DNA of 53,647 bases from positions 1 through 53,647 of the forward strand of contig JAFYNZ010000023.1 in assembly GCA_017547845.1 (NCBI GenBank). Direction: 5' to 3'. Below, piece by piece: positions 32,252 to 41,097 of this stretch. A program made the translations under genes and the position numbers. Source of the DNA: Muribaculaceae bacterium. Lineage in GTDB: Bacteria > Bacteroidota > Bacteroidia > Bacteroidales > Muribaculaceae. The notes below the pieces were generated by a model that saw only the letters and a list, made by a program, of their open reading frames with translations, did no database searches and was not told where the DNA came from. Every line of letters begins with the position of its first letter. Positions within the stretch are counted from its first letter, which is position 1.

Positions 32252-32662
32252 TTACTTGTTGCGGCTTTCTTTCCAGTTGTTGCGAGCAGCCTTTTCAGCT
32301 TCTTCAGCTTTCTTGTCAACAGCTTCTTTAGTGTTCTTAACTGCAGTTGACATAGAAGACTTCACTTCGTCAGTTACTTGAGTTTTAGCACCGCCGATTT
32401 GAACATTTTCCTTTTTAACTACTGTTTCAGAACGTTTAGGTTCTTCCTTAGCAGGTTCTGCTTTTGGTTTAGCAGGTTGAGCCTTAACTTCCGCAACTTC
32501 TTCAGCTACTGTGTCGATTGCCACTGTATCAGGACTGCAAGTATCAACTGCTACTACTGTGTCTTCACAGCAAGTGTCTACTGTTTCAGCTTGTTTGTTA
32601 CCACATGCAGCCATCACTACTACCAAAGCGGCTGCGCTAAGCATTGAAAAAATCTTTTTCAT
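32252..32662 (-). CDS. Low-complexity lipoprotein
   Basis: 136 residues. A signal peptide ending in a lipobox (VVVMAAC) is followed by a Cys/Asp/Val-rich stretch (DTCCEDTVVAVDTCSPDTVA), a Lys/Pro/Glu spacer (AQPAKPKAEPAKEEPK) and a charged helix at the end (TAVKNTKEAVDKKAEEAEKA). No known domain is recognised. The spacer looks like one that would span the periplasm or wall. It begins 12 bases after the Ig-like lipoprotein gene and shares its terminator. Confidence 0.75.
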   Translation of the reverse strand: MKKIFSMLSAAALVVVMAACGNKQAETVDTCCEDTVVAVDTCSPDTVAIDTVAEEVAEVKAQPAKPKAEPAKEEPKRSETVVKKENVQIGGAKTQVTDEVKSSMSTAVKNTKEAVDKKAEEAEKAARNNWKESRNK

Positions 32663-32674
32663 GTCTGTATAATA

Positions 32675-33409
32675 TTATTTTCTATTTACGAGAACCGACT
32701 TGTCAAGATCAACATTCTTGAACATTTCTTTGATATCACCTGAGCGAGTTTCTTCTGTCAATGGCATAAATGTAGCGATGATAGAATCTTCGTCATTCCA
32801 ACCATATTGAACTGCGATAGTAGCTTCTGCAACTGTGTTGCCATTAATAAGGTAGAACCATTCTTCGTCTTCTTCGAGGTCTGCATAGTATTGATACATA
32901 AATGCTTCCCAAGCGTCAGTCTCGTTGATATCAACTACGATAGAGTTAGCAATCAAGGCATCTGCATCAAGATAGTAAACATAACCAGGGAATGTATTGC
33001 CTGTCAAATAAGTGAGAATATAACCACCTTCACCATCAGCGTATTCTTCGAGCAAAGTAAGGTTAGAGTTGAAAGACTTCACAGTGTAAAGGTCAGAACC
33101 CCAGACCATGAATGGGAAAGTGTAAGATGTATTTACGGGTTTAACGTTAACCTTGCAAGAAGCTGTTCTATCGCCATCAACTACAGTGATAACAGCATCA
33201 CCAACGTGATGAGCAGTGATGTTGCCCTTCTTGTCAACTGTTGCAACAAACTCATTGCTTGATGTCCAAGTGCCTGACACTTCCAAAGCGTGAGATTCAT
33301 AAACATTTACATCTACTCTTGAAGGCAAATCGATTGGTTCGTCATTGCCGTTGCAAGAAGTGAAGACTAATGGCAAAGCGAATGCCATTGCTACAAAAAA
33401 TTTCTTCAT
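32675..33409 (-). CDS. Lipoprotein with one bacterial Ig-like (BIG2-type) domain
   Basis: 244 residues. A lipoprotein signal (MKKFFVAMAFALPLVFTSC) is followed by a BIG2-like domain at about 30-95. In it, SGTWTSSNEFVATVDKKGNI and GDAVITVVDGDRTASCKVNV show the typical 'contrast value, then constant' pattern. The remaining 150 residues are acidic and aromatic with no family I recognise. Likely exposed at the cell surface. Probably co-transcribed with the next lipoprotein gene. A TATCTTTG element (33452-33459) sits upstream without a clear TTG box. Confidence 0.75.
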   Translation of the reverse strand: MKKFFVAMAFALPLVFTSCNGNDEPIDLPSRVDVNVYESHALEVSGTWTSSNEFVATVDKKGNITAHHVGDAVITVVDGDRTASCKVNVKPVNTSYTFPFMVWGSDLYTVKSFNSNLTLLEEYADGEGGYILTYLTGNTFPGYVYYLDADALIANSIVVDINETDAWEAFMYQYYADLEEDEEWFYLINGNTVAEATIAVQYGWNDEDSIIATFMPLTEETRSGDIKEMFKNVDLDKSVLVNRK

Positions 33410-33557
33410 TGTCTTAATTTGTTTAATTTAGGTTATAGGATAAATTTAGTGCAAAGATAATATGATTTGTGCAAACCACACATATATCGAAGCACAAATA
33501 TTAATGCCTAAGGATTTTTTTACAATTCGAAGATGTATACAACCTCGGCAGCTAGAC

Positions 33558-33588
33558 AAAAATAGGGAGGCCGTTGCGGTCTCCCTAT
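33558..33588 (-). terminator. rpsA terminator
   Basis: Minus-strand arms ATAGGGAG and CTCCCTAT with inner pairing CCG/CGG, followed by TTTTTG. It lies 25 bases past the rpsA stop. Confidence 0.9.
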
Positions 33589-33612
33589 CTTTATGGTATA
33601 ATCATCGGATGA

Positions 33613-35388
33613 TTACTTCTCGTTCTTTGAGAGTTGTTCCTTAAGAGCTTGAAGAGCATCGAGGTCGCCGAGAGTAGTCTTCTCGATTTGAGGAGCTACG
33701 TTTTCTTCTTCCTTCTTAGCTGCTTTCTTAGGAGCTGCCTTGCGAGCTTCTGCCTTAGTAGCGTCTTCAGCGATGCGGCTGTGGCTAAGGATGATGCGCT
33801 TGTTGTCCTTATTGAATTCGATCACCTTGAAGTCGAGCTTTTCGTTAAGACCGGCTTGTGAGCCATCTTCCTTCACGAGGTGCTTAGGAGTTGCGAAACC
33901 TTCAACGCCTTGTTCGAGAGCGATCACAGCACCCTTGTCCATAACTTCTGTGATAGTACCTTCGTGGATGCTACCTACAGAGAAGATGTTTTCGAATACA
34001 TCCCATGGATTTTCTTCGAGTTGCTTGTGGCCGAGGCTCAAACGACGGTTGTCCTTGTCGATTTCAAGAACTTGAACTTCGATGTCGTTACCCACTTGAG
34101 TAAATTCGCTTGGGTGCTTGATCTTCTTAGTCCAAGAAAGGTCAGAGATGTGGATAAGACCATCTACGCCTTCTTCGATTTCCACGAATACGCCGAAGTT
34201 AGTGAAGTTGCGAACCTTAGCAGTGTGCTTGCTACCGATAGCATACTTTTCTTCGATGTTTTCCCATGGATCGTTCTTGAGTTGCTTGATACCGAGGCTC
34301 ATCTTGCGTTCGTCGCGATCGAGAGTGAGGATCACAGCTTCCACTTCGTCACCTACCTTCATGAAGTCTTGTGCGCTGCGGAGGTGTTGGCTCCAGCTCA
34401 TTTCGCTAACGTGGATAAGACCTTCTACGCCAGCAGCGATTTCGATGAATGCACCGTAGTCAGCCATAACGACTACCTTACCCTTCACGCGGTCGCCAAC
34501 CTTAAGTTCTGCATCGAGTGCATCCCATGGGTGAGGCATAAGTTGCTTCAAACCGAGAGCGATACGCTTCTTTTCATCGTCGAAATCAAGGATAACAACG
34601 TTGAGTTTTTGGTCGAGTGCAACCACTTCTTTTGGATCGCTAACGCGGCCCCAAGAGAGGTCTGTGATATGGATAAGACCATCTACGCCACCGAGGTCGA
34701 TGAACACACCGTAAGGAGTGATGTTCTTAACTGTACCTTCGAGTACTTGACCCTTTTCGAGCTTAGAGATGATTTCTTTCTTTTGTTGTTCGAGTTCAGC
34801 TTCGATGAGTGCTTTGTGAGACACAACAACATTCTTGAACTCTTGGTTGATCTTAACAACCTTGAATTCCATTGTCTTGTCAACAAATACATCGTAGTCG
34901 CGGATAGGACGAACGTCGATTTGTGAACCAGGAAGGAACGCTTCGATACCAAATACATCAACGATCATACCACCCTTAGTGCGGCACTTAACATAACCCT
35001 TGATGATTTCGTCGTTTTCGAGAGCTTGGTTAACACGATCCCAGCTACGAGAAGCACATGCTTTCTTGTGAGAAAGGATTAACTGACCCTTCTTGTCTTC
35101 TTGATTTTCAATGAATACTTCTACCTTGTCACCTACCTTGAGGTCTGGGTTGTAACGGAATTCATTGATTGAGATGATACCATCTGATTTGTAGCCAATG
35201 TTAACCACTACCTCACGCTTGTTCATTGAGATAACAGTACCTTCGGTTACTTCTTTGTCTTTTACTGTGTTCAAAGACTCGTCATAAGTTTTTGTCAACT
35301 CTTCACGTGTCTTGTCACCAGCTGTTTCGCCTCTTTCAAAGGCTTCCCAATCGAAATCTTCGATTGGTGAATTTTTAAATTCGCTCAT
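33613..35388 (-). CDS. rpsA: 30S ribosomal protein S1
   Basis: RNA-binding protein of the small subunit, 591 residues. S1 (OB-fold) domains follow one another from about residue 45 to 530. The clearest are those with VKNITPYGVFIDLGGVDGLI, VVMADYGAFIEIAAGVEGLI and VRNFTNFGVFVEIEEGVDGL, each ending in an IH-DLSW or VSEMSW segment. A Lys/Ala/Glu-rich tail closes the chain. Length is that of other Bacteroidales S1 proteins, which also lack the ispH fusion seen elsewhere. A promoter with a hairpin right at the expected mRNA 5' end lies upstream. Confidence 0.97.
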   Translation of the reverse strand: MSEFKNSPIEDFDWEAFERGETAGDKTREELTKTYDESLNTVKDKEVTEGTVISMNKREVVVNIGYKSDGIISINEFRYNPDLKVGDKVEVFIENQEDKKGQLILSHKKACASRSWDRVNQALENDEIIKGYVKCRTKGGMIVDVFGIEAFLPGSQIDVRPIRDYDVFVDKTMEFKVVKINQEFKNVVVSHKALIEAELEQQKKEIISKLEKGQVLEGTVKNITPYGVFIDLGGVDGLIHITDLSWGRVSDPKEVVALDQKLNVVILDFDDEKKRIALGLKQLMPHPWDALDAELKVGDRVKGKVVVMADYGAFIEIAAGVEGLIHVSEMSWSQHLRSAQDFMKVGDEVEAVILTLDRDERKMSLGIKQLKNDPWENIEEKYAIGSKHTAKVRNFTNFGVFVEIEEGVDGLIHISDLSWTKKIKHPSEFTQVGNDIEVQVLEIDKDNRRLSLGHKQLEENPWDVFENIFSVGSIHEGTITEVMDKGAVIALEQGVEGFATPKHLVKEDGSQAGLNEKLDFKVIEFNKDNKRIILSHSRIAEDATKAEARKAAPKKAAKKEEENVAPQIEKTTLGDLDALQALKEQLSKNEK

Positions 35389-35425
35389 TAAAATTGTTAA
35401 TAAATAAAGTTAATAATTCTCTACA

Positions 35426-35446
35426 CTTAGACCACTATAGTCTAAG
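35426..35446 (-). promoter_or_regulatory. 5' stem-loop of the rpsA message
   Basis: Perfect seven-base arms CTTAGAC and GTCTAAG around a seven-base loop, placed 6 bases after the -7 element. The rpsA transcript should therefore begin at, or within a base or two of, this hairpin. It could protect the 5' end or serve as an S1 autoregulation site; which one is not shown. Confidence 0.5.
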
Positions 35447-35452
35447 CGGGTG

Positions 35453-35483
35453 CAAAGTTACTACTTAATTCCGAATTACACAA
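35453..35483 (-). promoter_or_regulatory. Promoter of rpsA
   Basis: Minus-strand TTG (35481-35483), 20 bases, TAACTTTG (35453-35460). Confidence 0.75.
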
Positions 35484-35513
35484 CAAGTTACCCCCGTTTT
35501 TTTCTACTAAAAT

Positions 35514-37286
35514 TCACAAAGCCAATAGATTATTATGCTCGCTGAGCATTTCGCGGCTTCGCAATCTGTCGGCTTCGATGTCGGCATCAAATTGTAGGGC
35601 AGCGGCTTCTGCTTCCGACATCTGCTCTGCCCAACCTTGCTCAAGCACCCATTTCACCCAGCGAAGTTCCGCTGATGAGTAGTCATTGTAGGCCTGATTG
35701 AATGCTTCACTGATTTCGTCAAGGCTTTCCATTTCATATATATCGTTGAGAATGCTGCGCGGCATTATCTGCCCGGCAAGGTCCACCCAGTCTATTTGCT
35801 CCGCCTCAATGGTCGACATATCGATGTCGCGAGTCTTGTCGTAGAGATATTTCAACACTGCTATGCGATAGACTTCTCTGCCCTTAATAAGCGACGAATG
35901 CTTGATGCGCAAGCCATTGTAATGATACATGCCATCCGACTCCTGACCTTTCGCTTCAAGCTCATCAAAGACGCGCAATGCTTCGAGCATCGACGACACG
36001 ATAGGAGGGTTTAAGACATCAAACACTATGTTGTCATGTCGTGGCAGACGCTTCTTGACTCGTTTGTCGCGTGCAGGCCACTTGGTCTCGTCACGCTTCA
36101 GTCCGCAACTCTTCATCATTACGCCCGGAACGACTATGGTATAGCCATCGTTGTCGGCAAAGAGATAAGAGAATGGGAATAGGGCTGTGTCGGCATGACG
36201 CTTGTGAGCACCCATCAGCAAGGAGAATGCACCCACTCGTCCACCCCACATCATGTAGGCTCCGCTAGAGGTCTTTACGCCTCGCTGCATCACGCCCCAA
36301 TGGATAGGACCGAGTTTGTACATATGATTAGATGAGTTGGTGCCACTGCCGGCATTCATGAATGAGTATTGTCCGCCGATAAGCAGTGTCGACTTGTGCA
36401 TTGTCACCGTGTAGGGACCGGCAAAGACAGCACAAGCCTCGCCGTTCTCACACGCACAGTTGGCAAAGAAGAGTGAATCGTGTGCAGTAAAACCTTTGTC
36501 GAGCACAGCACCCTGACCGACAAAGCAATTGCGCATCACTACGCCATTGGCCACAACGCCATCTTCTATGATAAAATTCTCGGCATTGACTCCGTGTCCG
36601 ATATGAGCCAGACACGAGCCTTTGGGTGCATTGTTGATGACAGCGCCATTGCGCAGGTTGATAGCACCCTCTATCGCCACCTCTCTGTCAACACTCACAT
36701 TGACCATGCAGACAGTGTCGACGACCGAGGCATCGTCGCCAATCATTGTCGGCAACGGATTCTCGATGAAATAGTCTTGGAGCATCGTGTGCAGATGCTC
36801 TTCGGTCCATCGCGGTTTATAGGCCATCAAAGAGGCCATCTGAGCCGTCAGTCGGGGATAGATGTAGACAGGTCGCGACCCGGTCTCGTCAAAGACACCG
36901 ACAGCCACCCCCTGTCCGCAATCAGCCTCAGCATCAAATACGATGCGACCGACATTTTCGATACGCACACGCTTCCCTACGGTGCAACCACGCATCTCGC
37001 CTGCCACATTGCTGATGTAGCAATTGTCGCCGATGACACAGTCACGAACAACGGCATTGTAGATGCCTTGCAAATGCTCGGCATCAGATTGGAGTTCACC
37101 TATCTGAACATCGCCATAGAAACGCACGCCACGCACCAGCGACAAGTCGGTCTTATCGCTGACCATCACCCTTGTCCAATCCGGGGATTGACAACCTTGC
37201 TGTTCAAGGCGGGCTATTTGCGACGCGTCGAGGCTGACGGTCTTAGTCGGTGAAATCTTCGTCATATTTTTGGAACAAGAAATCAT
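35514..37286 (-). CDS. DUF4954 family protein (left-handed beta-helix)
   Basis: 590 residues. The first 350 residues contain hexapeptide-like repeats (CVIGDNCYISN, GCTVGKRVRIENV, GAINLRNGAVINNAP, NCFVGQGAVLDKG) that predict a left-handed beta-helix as in sugar acyltransferases. The rest is mixed helix with IVVPGVMMKSCG and DVLNPPIVSSMLEALRVFDE. This full-length arrangement matches DUF4954, a Bacteroidetes family of unknown substrate. The start at 37286 overlaps hflX by 44 bases; the ATG at 37265 (MTKISPTKTV) is equally possible and overlaps by 23. Translational coupling to hflX is likely. Confidence 0.8.
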   Translation of the reverse strand: MISCSKNMTKISPTKTVSLDASQIARLEQQGCQSPDWTRVMVSDKTDLSLVRGVRFYGDVQIGELQSDAEHLQGIYNAVVRDCVIGDNCYISNVAGEMRGCTVGKRVRIENVGRIVFDAEADCGQGVAVGVFDETGSRPVYIYPRLTAQMASLMAYKPRWTEEHLHTMLQDYFIENPLPTMIGDDASVVDTVCMVNVSVDREVAIEGAINLRNGAVINNAPKGSCLAHIGHGVNAENFIIEDGVVANGVVMRNCFVGQGAVLDKGFTAHDSLFFANCACENGEACAVFAGPYTVTMHKSTLLIGGQYSFMNAGSGTNSSNHMYKLGPIHWGVMQRGVKTSSGAYMMWGGRVGAFSLLMGAHKRHADTALFPFSYLFADNDGYTIVVPGVMMKSCGLKRDETKWPARDKRVKKRLPRHDNIVFDVLNPPIVSSMLEALRVFDELEAKGQESDGMYHYNGLRIKHSSLIKGREVYRIAVLKYLYDKTRDIDMSTIEAEQIDWVDLAGQIMPRSILNDIYEMESLDEISEAFNQAYNDYSSAELRWVKWVLEQGWAEQMSEAEAAALQFDADIEADRLRSREMLSEHNNLLAL

Positions 37287-38469
37287 TGTAAGGGAAACGC
37301 TCGGTGTGAATCTCTTTCGCTTTCTGATAGAGCATCTCCTTGAGTTCTTCGATATTGACCTTCTGCTTGGCTGAAATGAATACGCAATTGTTGTTCATCT
37401 TAGCCATATAGGTGTCGCGAAACTCTTCCAACGGTATGTTTTCGCGAGTGCGAGGAGTGAGGTCATCTTCAGCCTTAGGCGTATAGGCGAATGCGTCTAT
37501 CTTGTTGAACACAAGTATCATAGGCTTCTCGCTTGCACCACACACCTCCTGCAAAGTCTTATTGACCACCTCGATTTGCTCCTCAAACTGAGGGTGGCTC
37601 ACATCGACCACATGCACCAACACATCGGCATCTCTCACCTCATCGAGAGTCGACTTAAACGAGTCGACCAAGTGAGTCGGGAGCTTACGAATAAATCCGA
37701 CCGTATCGGTAAGGAGGAAAGGCAGATTGTCGATAATCACCTTACGCACCGTTGTGTCGAGCGTTGCAAAGAGCTTGTTTTCAGCAAAAACATCACTCTT
37801 GCTGAGAAGGTTCATAAGCGTCGATTTACCGACATTGGTATAACCCACCAATGCAATGCGAGTCAACTTGCCACGATTTTTGCGTTGAATACTTTTCTGC
37901 TTATCGATGCTCTTCAACTCCTCTTTGAGACGCGAAATCTTATCGAGGATAATACGGCGGTCGGTCTCAATCTGAGTTTCACCCGGACCACGCATACCGA
38001 TACCACCACGCTGACGCTCCAAGTGAGTCCACATTCGAGTCAATCGAGGCATCAAGTATTGGTATTGAGCAAGTTCCACCTGAGTACGCGCTGTCGCAGT
38101 CTGCGCACGCTTGGCAAAAATATCAAGGATCAGACTTGTTCTATCGAGGATTTTCACTTGAAGTTCGCGCTCAATATTTGACACTTGCTTGGTCGATAGG
38201 TCATCGTCGAAAATCACCATACCGATCTCGTTGTCCTCCACATATTGGCGGATTTCCTCCAACTTACCTTTGCCGACATATGTCTTCGGATTCGGATAGT
38301 CGAGTTTCTGCACAAAGCGACGCACCGGATCAGCACCGGCTGTCTCTGCAAGAAAAGCCAATTCGTCGAGATACTCGTTGGCCTTCACTTCGTTTTGCTG
38401 CTGAGTCACAAGGCCCACAAGCACCGTACGCTCGTTCGCCTCCTTATTTATAATATTATCTTCAATCAT
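37243..38469 (-). CDS. hflX: GTPase HflX
   Basis: Ribosome-associated GTPase that splits stalled or hibernating ribosomes; 408 residues. An N-terminal HflX domain (about 20-190, with GGIGMRGPGETQIETDRR) precedes the G domain: P-loop GYTNVGKST near residue 211, DTVGFIRKLPTHLVDSF as switch II, and NKID as the guanine motif. Complete. The DUF4954 gene overlaps its end. Confidence 0.96.
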   Translation of the reverse strand: MIEDNIINKEANERTVLVGLVTQQQNEVKANEYLDELAFLAETAGADPVRRFVQKLDYPNPKTYVGKGKLEEIRQYVEDNEIGMVIFDDDLSTKQVSNIERELQVKILDRTSLILDIFAKRAQTATARTQVELAQYQYLMPRLTRMWTHLERQRGGIGMRGPGETQIETDRRIILDKISRLKEELKSIDKQKSIQRKNRGKLTRIALVGYTNVGKSTLMNLLSKSDVFAENKLFATLDTTVRKVIIDNLPFLLTDTVGFIRKLPTHLVDSFKSTLDEVRDADVLVHVVDVSHPQFEEQIEVVNKTLQEVCGASEKPMILVFNKIDAFAYTPKAEDDLTPRTRENIPLEEFRDTYMAKMNNNCVFISAKQKVNIEELKEMLYQKAKEIHTERFPYNDFLFQKYDEDFTD

Positions 38470-38560
38470 CTATTATTCCTAATTTATTGCGAAATTAAGA
38501 CAATTTCAGCAATTCTGCAAATTCCACCCTATAATGTTGCCGATTATTGCAGCAGACAGA

Positions 38561-38633
38561 CAAAAAAGAGTCAGATGTATCATCGCAAGGTACGGGGAAC
38601 AAGTCCTTAACTCCATTGCTAACATCTGACTCT
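38561..38633 (-). terminator. Terminator with an unusually large, partly structured loop
   Basis: Minus-strand arms AGAGTCAGATGT and ACATCTGACTCT (12 perfect pairs: 38622-38633 with 38567-38578), followed by TTTTTTG. The loop is 43 bases and contains a further GCAA/TTGC stem, unlike the 3-8 base loops of the other terminators here. It lies about 97 bases past the OmpH-like gene and ends that unit. Confidence 0.75.
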
Positions 38634-38730
38634 CGTAATAGAAATACCACTTCGCCGTCAAAGACAAAGTGGCACTGATATTTTTAAGGGAACTTCTATT
38701 AATTCCCGAGTTTGGTCGATTATTTAAGGA

Positions 38731-39327
38731 TTATTTTTTCACCTTGTTGTAGCGAGCATTGAGGCCCTTGATGACATCGTCGGTGATATCCAAACGTGGA
38801 TCGATGTAAAGCGTTGCACCCTTTAGAAGGATTGCATCATAGCCATACTTCTTGTTGTATTCCTTGATGAAAGATGAGATAGAGTCGTTGACAGTCTTCT
38901 GAGCTTCCATCTGCGCATTAAGAATATTGTTTTGAAGTTTAGCGATTTCGTTTTGCGCATTAGTCTGCATCTTAGTCAACTTCTGCTCGTCTTGACGATA
39001 GCTTTCTTCAGTGAGGTAGCCATTGTTTTGCATCTTCTGCTGCATCTTGTTCATTTCCGACTGGATAGCACTTTCGCGTTGGCGAGCAGTGTTTTCAAAG
39101 TTGGTCTGCATACGAAGCATTTCTTCGTTGTAGTCCTTAGCAAGGTTGTAAGCTGCAAGCACAGAGTCGCTGTCTACGTAACGATAGTTAGGGAGGACAA
39201 CTTCTTCTTTAGCTTCAGGAGCTTTGTTATCGGCAGCCTTGTCGGCTTTGTTGTCGTTGCATGATGTAGCGAACGTCATCAAAAGAGTCAACGCAAGAGC
39301 GCTGATTTTAAGTAAAGTTTTTTTCAT
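38731..39327 (-). CDS. OmpH/Skp-like lipoprotein
   Basis: 198 residues. A signal peptide with lipobox (LLMTFATSC) is followed by a charged linker and then an OmpH-type chaperone domain. The opening strand is YRYVDSDSVLAAYN, a long coiled-coil 'tentacle' follows (about 65-150: MLRMQTNFENTARQRE, QKLTKMQTNAQNEIAKLQN), and the closing segment is KKYGYDAILLKGATLYIDP. Skp-like proteins hold unfolded outer-membrane proteins in the periplasm; a lipid anchor is a Bacteroidetes variant. It lies 15 bases behind a small membrane protein gene. Confidence 0.85.
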   Translation of the reverse strand: MKKTLLKISALALTLLMTFATSCNDNKADKAADNKAPEAKEEVVLPNYRYVDSDSVLAAYNLAKDYNEEMLRMQTNFENTARQRESAIQSEMNKMQQKMQNNGYLTEESYRQDEQKLTKMQTNAQNEIAKLQNNILNAQMEAQKTVNDSISSFIKEYNKKYGYDAILLKGATLYIDPRLDITDDVIKGLNARYNKVKK

Positions 39328-39342
39328 CTTTTATTTATGGTT

Positions 39343-39501
39343 TTATTTTTGTCCAACAACTGACTTTCTCTGATTGTTTTTGCTTGTCAGCTTGCAAGCG
39401 TGAGAGTCGGGAAATTTTCCATCTTTTTTCGACCAAATTTTCACCGACATGATTAGCACCGCAATGCCCACTAAGACAATAGCAATCAAGATAGTTTTCA
39501 C
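39343..39501 (-). CDS. Small single-pass membrane protein (52 residues)
   Basis: GTG start at 39501, stop at 39343-39345. One N-terminal membrane helix (KTILIAIVLVGIAVLIMSV) is followed by a cytoplasmic or periplasmic tail with KDGKFPDSHACKL. The GKFP.SH pattern after a lone helix recurs, as far as I recall, in uncharacterised small membrane proteins of other Bacteroidales. An in-frame stop lies 15 bases upstream of the GTG, so no ATG start is available. The gene sits behind a very good promoter and 15 bases ahead of the OmpH-like gene, which supports that it is real. Function unknown. Confidence 0.65.
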   Translation of the reverse strand: MKTILIAIVLVGIAVLIMSVKIWSKKDGKFPDSHACKLTSKNNQRKSVVGQK

Positions 39502-39544
39502 ATTAAAAAGTGTTATTTACGGGGTAAAACCCTTAAATTTGGTG

Positions 39545-39574
39545 CAAATATAGTGACTTTTTTTGACATCTCAA
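39545..39574 (-). promoter_or_regulatory. Promoter of the small membrane protein and OmpH-like genes
   Basis: Minus-strand TTG (39572-39574), 19 bases, TATATTTG (39545-39552). Its -33 side overlaps the rightward promoter of the first pepD, so the two genes are divergently and perhaps competitively transcribed. Confidence 0.8.
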
Positions 39575-39592
39575 CAATTTTGTGTACCTTTG
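39563..39592 (+). promoter_or_regulatory. Promoter of the pepD-muramidase-pepD unit
   Basis: TTG (39563-39565), 19 bases, TACCTTTG (39585-39592), 47 bases before the first pepD ATG. It shares about 12 bases with the divergent promoter. Confidence 0.8.
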
Positions 39593-39639
39593 GGTGATTT
39601 TAACAACGATAACATTAATTCAAACCTATAATCAGACAA

Positions 39640-41097
39640 ATGGAAGTAAAAGATTTGAAGCCAGCTTTGATCTGGCAATGCTTTGACGAAATTACTAAAG
39701 TGCCTCGTCCTTCATGCCATGAAGAACAAATCAGAGAATACCTTCTCGACTTTGCTAAGAAGAACAATATCGAAGCAAAGACAGACGATTGTGGCAACGT
39801 TGTGATGACTAAGGCTGCAACTGCAGGTTGCGAAAATGCTCCTACTGTGATCCTCCAAGCTCACATGGACATGGTGGCAGAAAAGAACAACGATGTTGAA
39901 CACGATTTCCTTAAGGATCCTATCCAAACTTATATCGATGGCGAATGGGTGAAGGCTAAGGGTACAACTCTCGGTGCTGACAACGGTATCGGTATGGCCG
40001 GTGCACTCGCTGTGCTTTTGGACAACACTTTGGAACACGGTAAGGTGGAATGCCTCTTCACTATCAACGAAGAAATCGGTCTCGAAGGTGCTCAAAACCT
40101 CGGTAAGGACATGATCACAGGCTCTATGCTCATCAACCTCGACTCTGAAGATGATGGCGAAATCTTCGTAGGTTGTGCAGGTGGTATCGACACTACTGCT
40201 TACTTCAATTACACTCCTATAGCAGCTCCTGAAGACCTTTGCTACGTGAAGGTTGCTATCAGCGGTCTCCTCGGTGGCCACTCTGGTTCTGACATCAACA
40301 CTGGTCGCGGTAATGCCAACAAGCTCATCGCTCGTTTCGTATGGAACATCTCTAAGGATATCGAGCTCAAGCTCGCTTCATTCGACGGTGGCAACTTGCG
40401 TAACGCTATCCCACGTGAAGCACACGCTATCCTTGGTGTAGCTGCTGACAAGAAGGCTGAAATCGAAGCTCGTCTCGCTGAATACACTAAGGAAATCGAA
40501 AACGAATACAAGGGTATCGAGCCAGTAGTGAAATTCACTCTCGAAGCAGTAGAACGCCCAGCATTCATCGTTGACGATGCAACTGCTAAGGCTCTCATCC
40601 TTTCACTCTACTCAGCTCCTCACGGTGTCTACTCTATGAGCCGTGACCTTGAAGGTCTTGTAGAAACTTCTACCAACCTCGCTGCAGTGAAGTTCATCGA
40701 CGGCAACAAGATTAAGGTGACTACTTCTCAACGTTCATCTGTTGAGTCTCGCAAGCACGACATCGCTGCTCAAGTAGAAACTCACTTCTTGCTCGCAGGT
40801 GCTGAAATCGACCACTCTGACGGCTACCCAGGTTGGGCTCCAAACATGGACTCTACTATCATGCGCGTTTGCTCAGAAGCATACGAAGAACTCTACAACG
40901 TGAAGCCTGCTATCAAGGCTATCCACGCAGGTCTCGAATGCGGTCTCTTCCTCGCTAAGTATCCACACCTCGACATGGTGAGCGTCGGTCCTACTATGAC
41001 AGGCGTACACTCTCCGGACGAAAAACTCTACATCCCACACGTAGAAAAGTTCTGGCACCACCTCGCTCTCACCCTCAAGAAAGTGGCTAAACTATGA
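39640..41097 (+). CDS. pepD: Aminoacyl-histidine dipeptidase, first copy
   Basis: Zinc metallopeptidase of family M20C that cleaves Xaa-His and related dipeptides; 485 residues. Metal and catalytic residues are in place: H75 and D77 in QAHMDMVAE, D114 in LGADNGIG, the E144-E145 pair in TINEEIGLEGA, and D168 in INLDSEDDG. The lid domain begins at GGHSGSDIN. No signal peptide, so cytoplasmic. Codon bias is strong, as for a highly expressed gene. Its TGA stop overlaps the ATG of the muramidase (ATGA). Confidence 0.95.
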   Translation: MEVKDLKPALIWQCFDEITKVPRPSCHEEQIREYLLDFAKKNNIEAKTDDCGNVVMTKAATAGCENAPTVILQAHMDMVAEKNNDVEHDFLKDPIQTYIDGEWVKAKGTTLGADNGIGMAGALAVLLDNTLEHGKVECLFTINEEIGLEGAQNLGKDMITGSMLINLDSEDDGEIFVGCAGGIDTTAYFNYTPIAAPEDLCYVKVAISGLLGGHSGSDINTGRGNANKLIARFVWNISKDIELKLASFDGGNLRNAIPREAHAILGVAADKKAEIEARLAEYTKEIENEYKGIEPVVKFTLEAVERPAFIVDDATAKALILSLYSAPHGVYSMSRDLEGLVETSTNLAAVKFIDGNKIKVTTSQRSSVESRKHDIAAQVETHFLLAGAEIDHSDGYPGWAPNMDSTIMRVCSEAYEELYNVKPAIKAIHAGLECGLFLAKYPHLDMVSVGPTMTGVHSPDEKLYIPHVEKFWHHLALTLKKVAKL

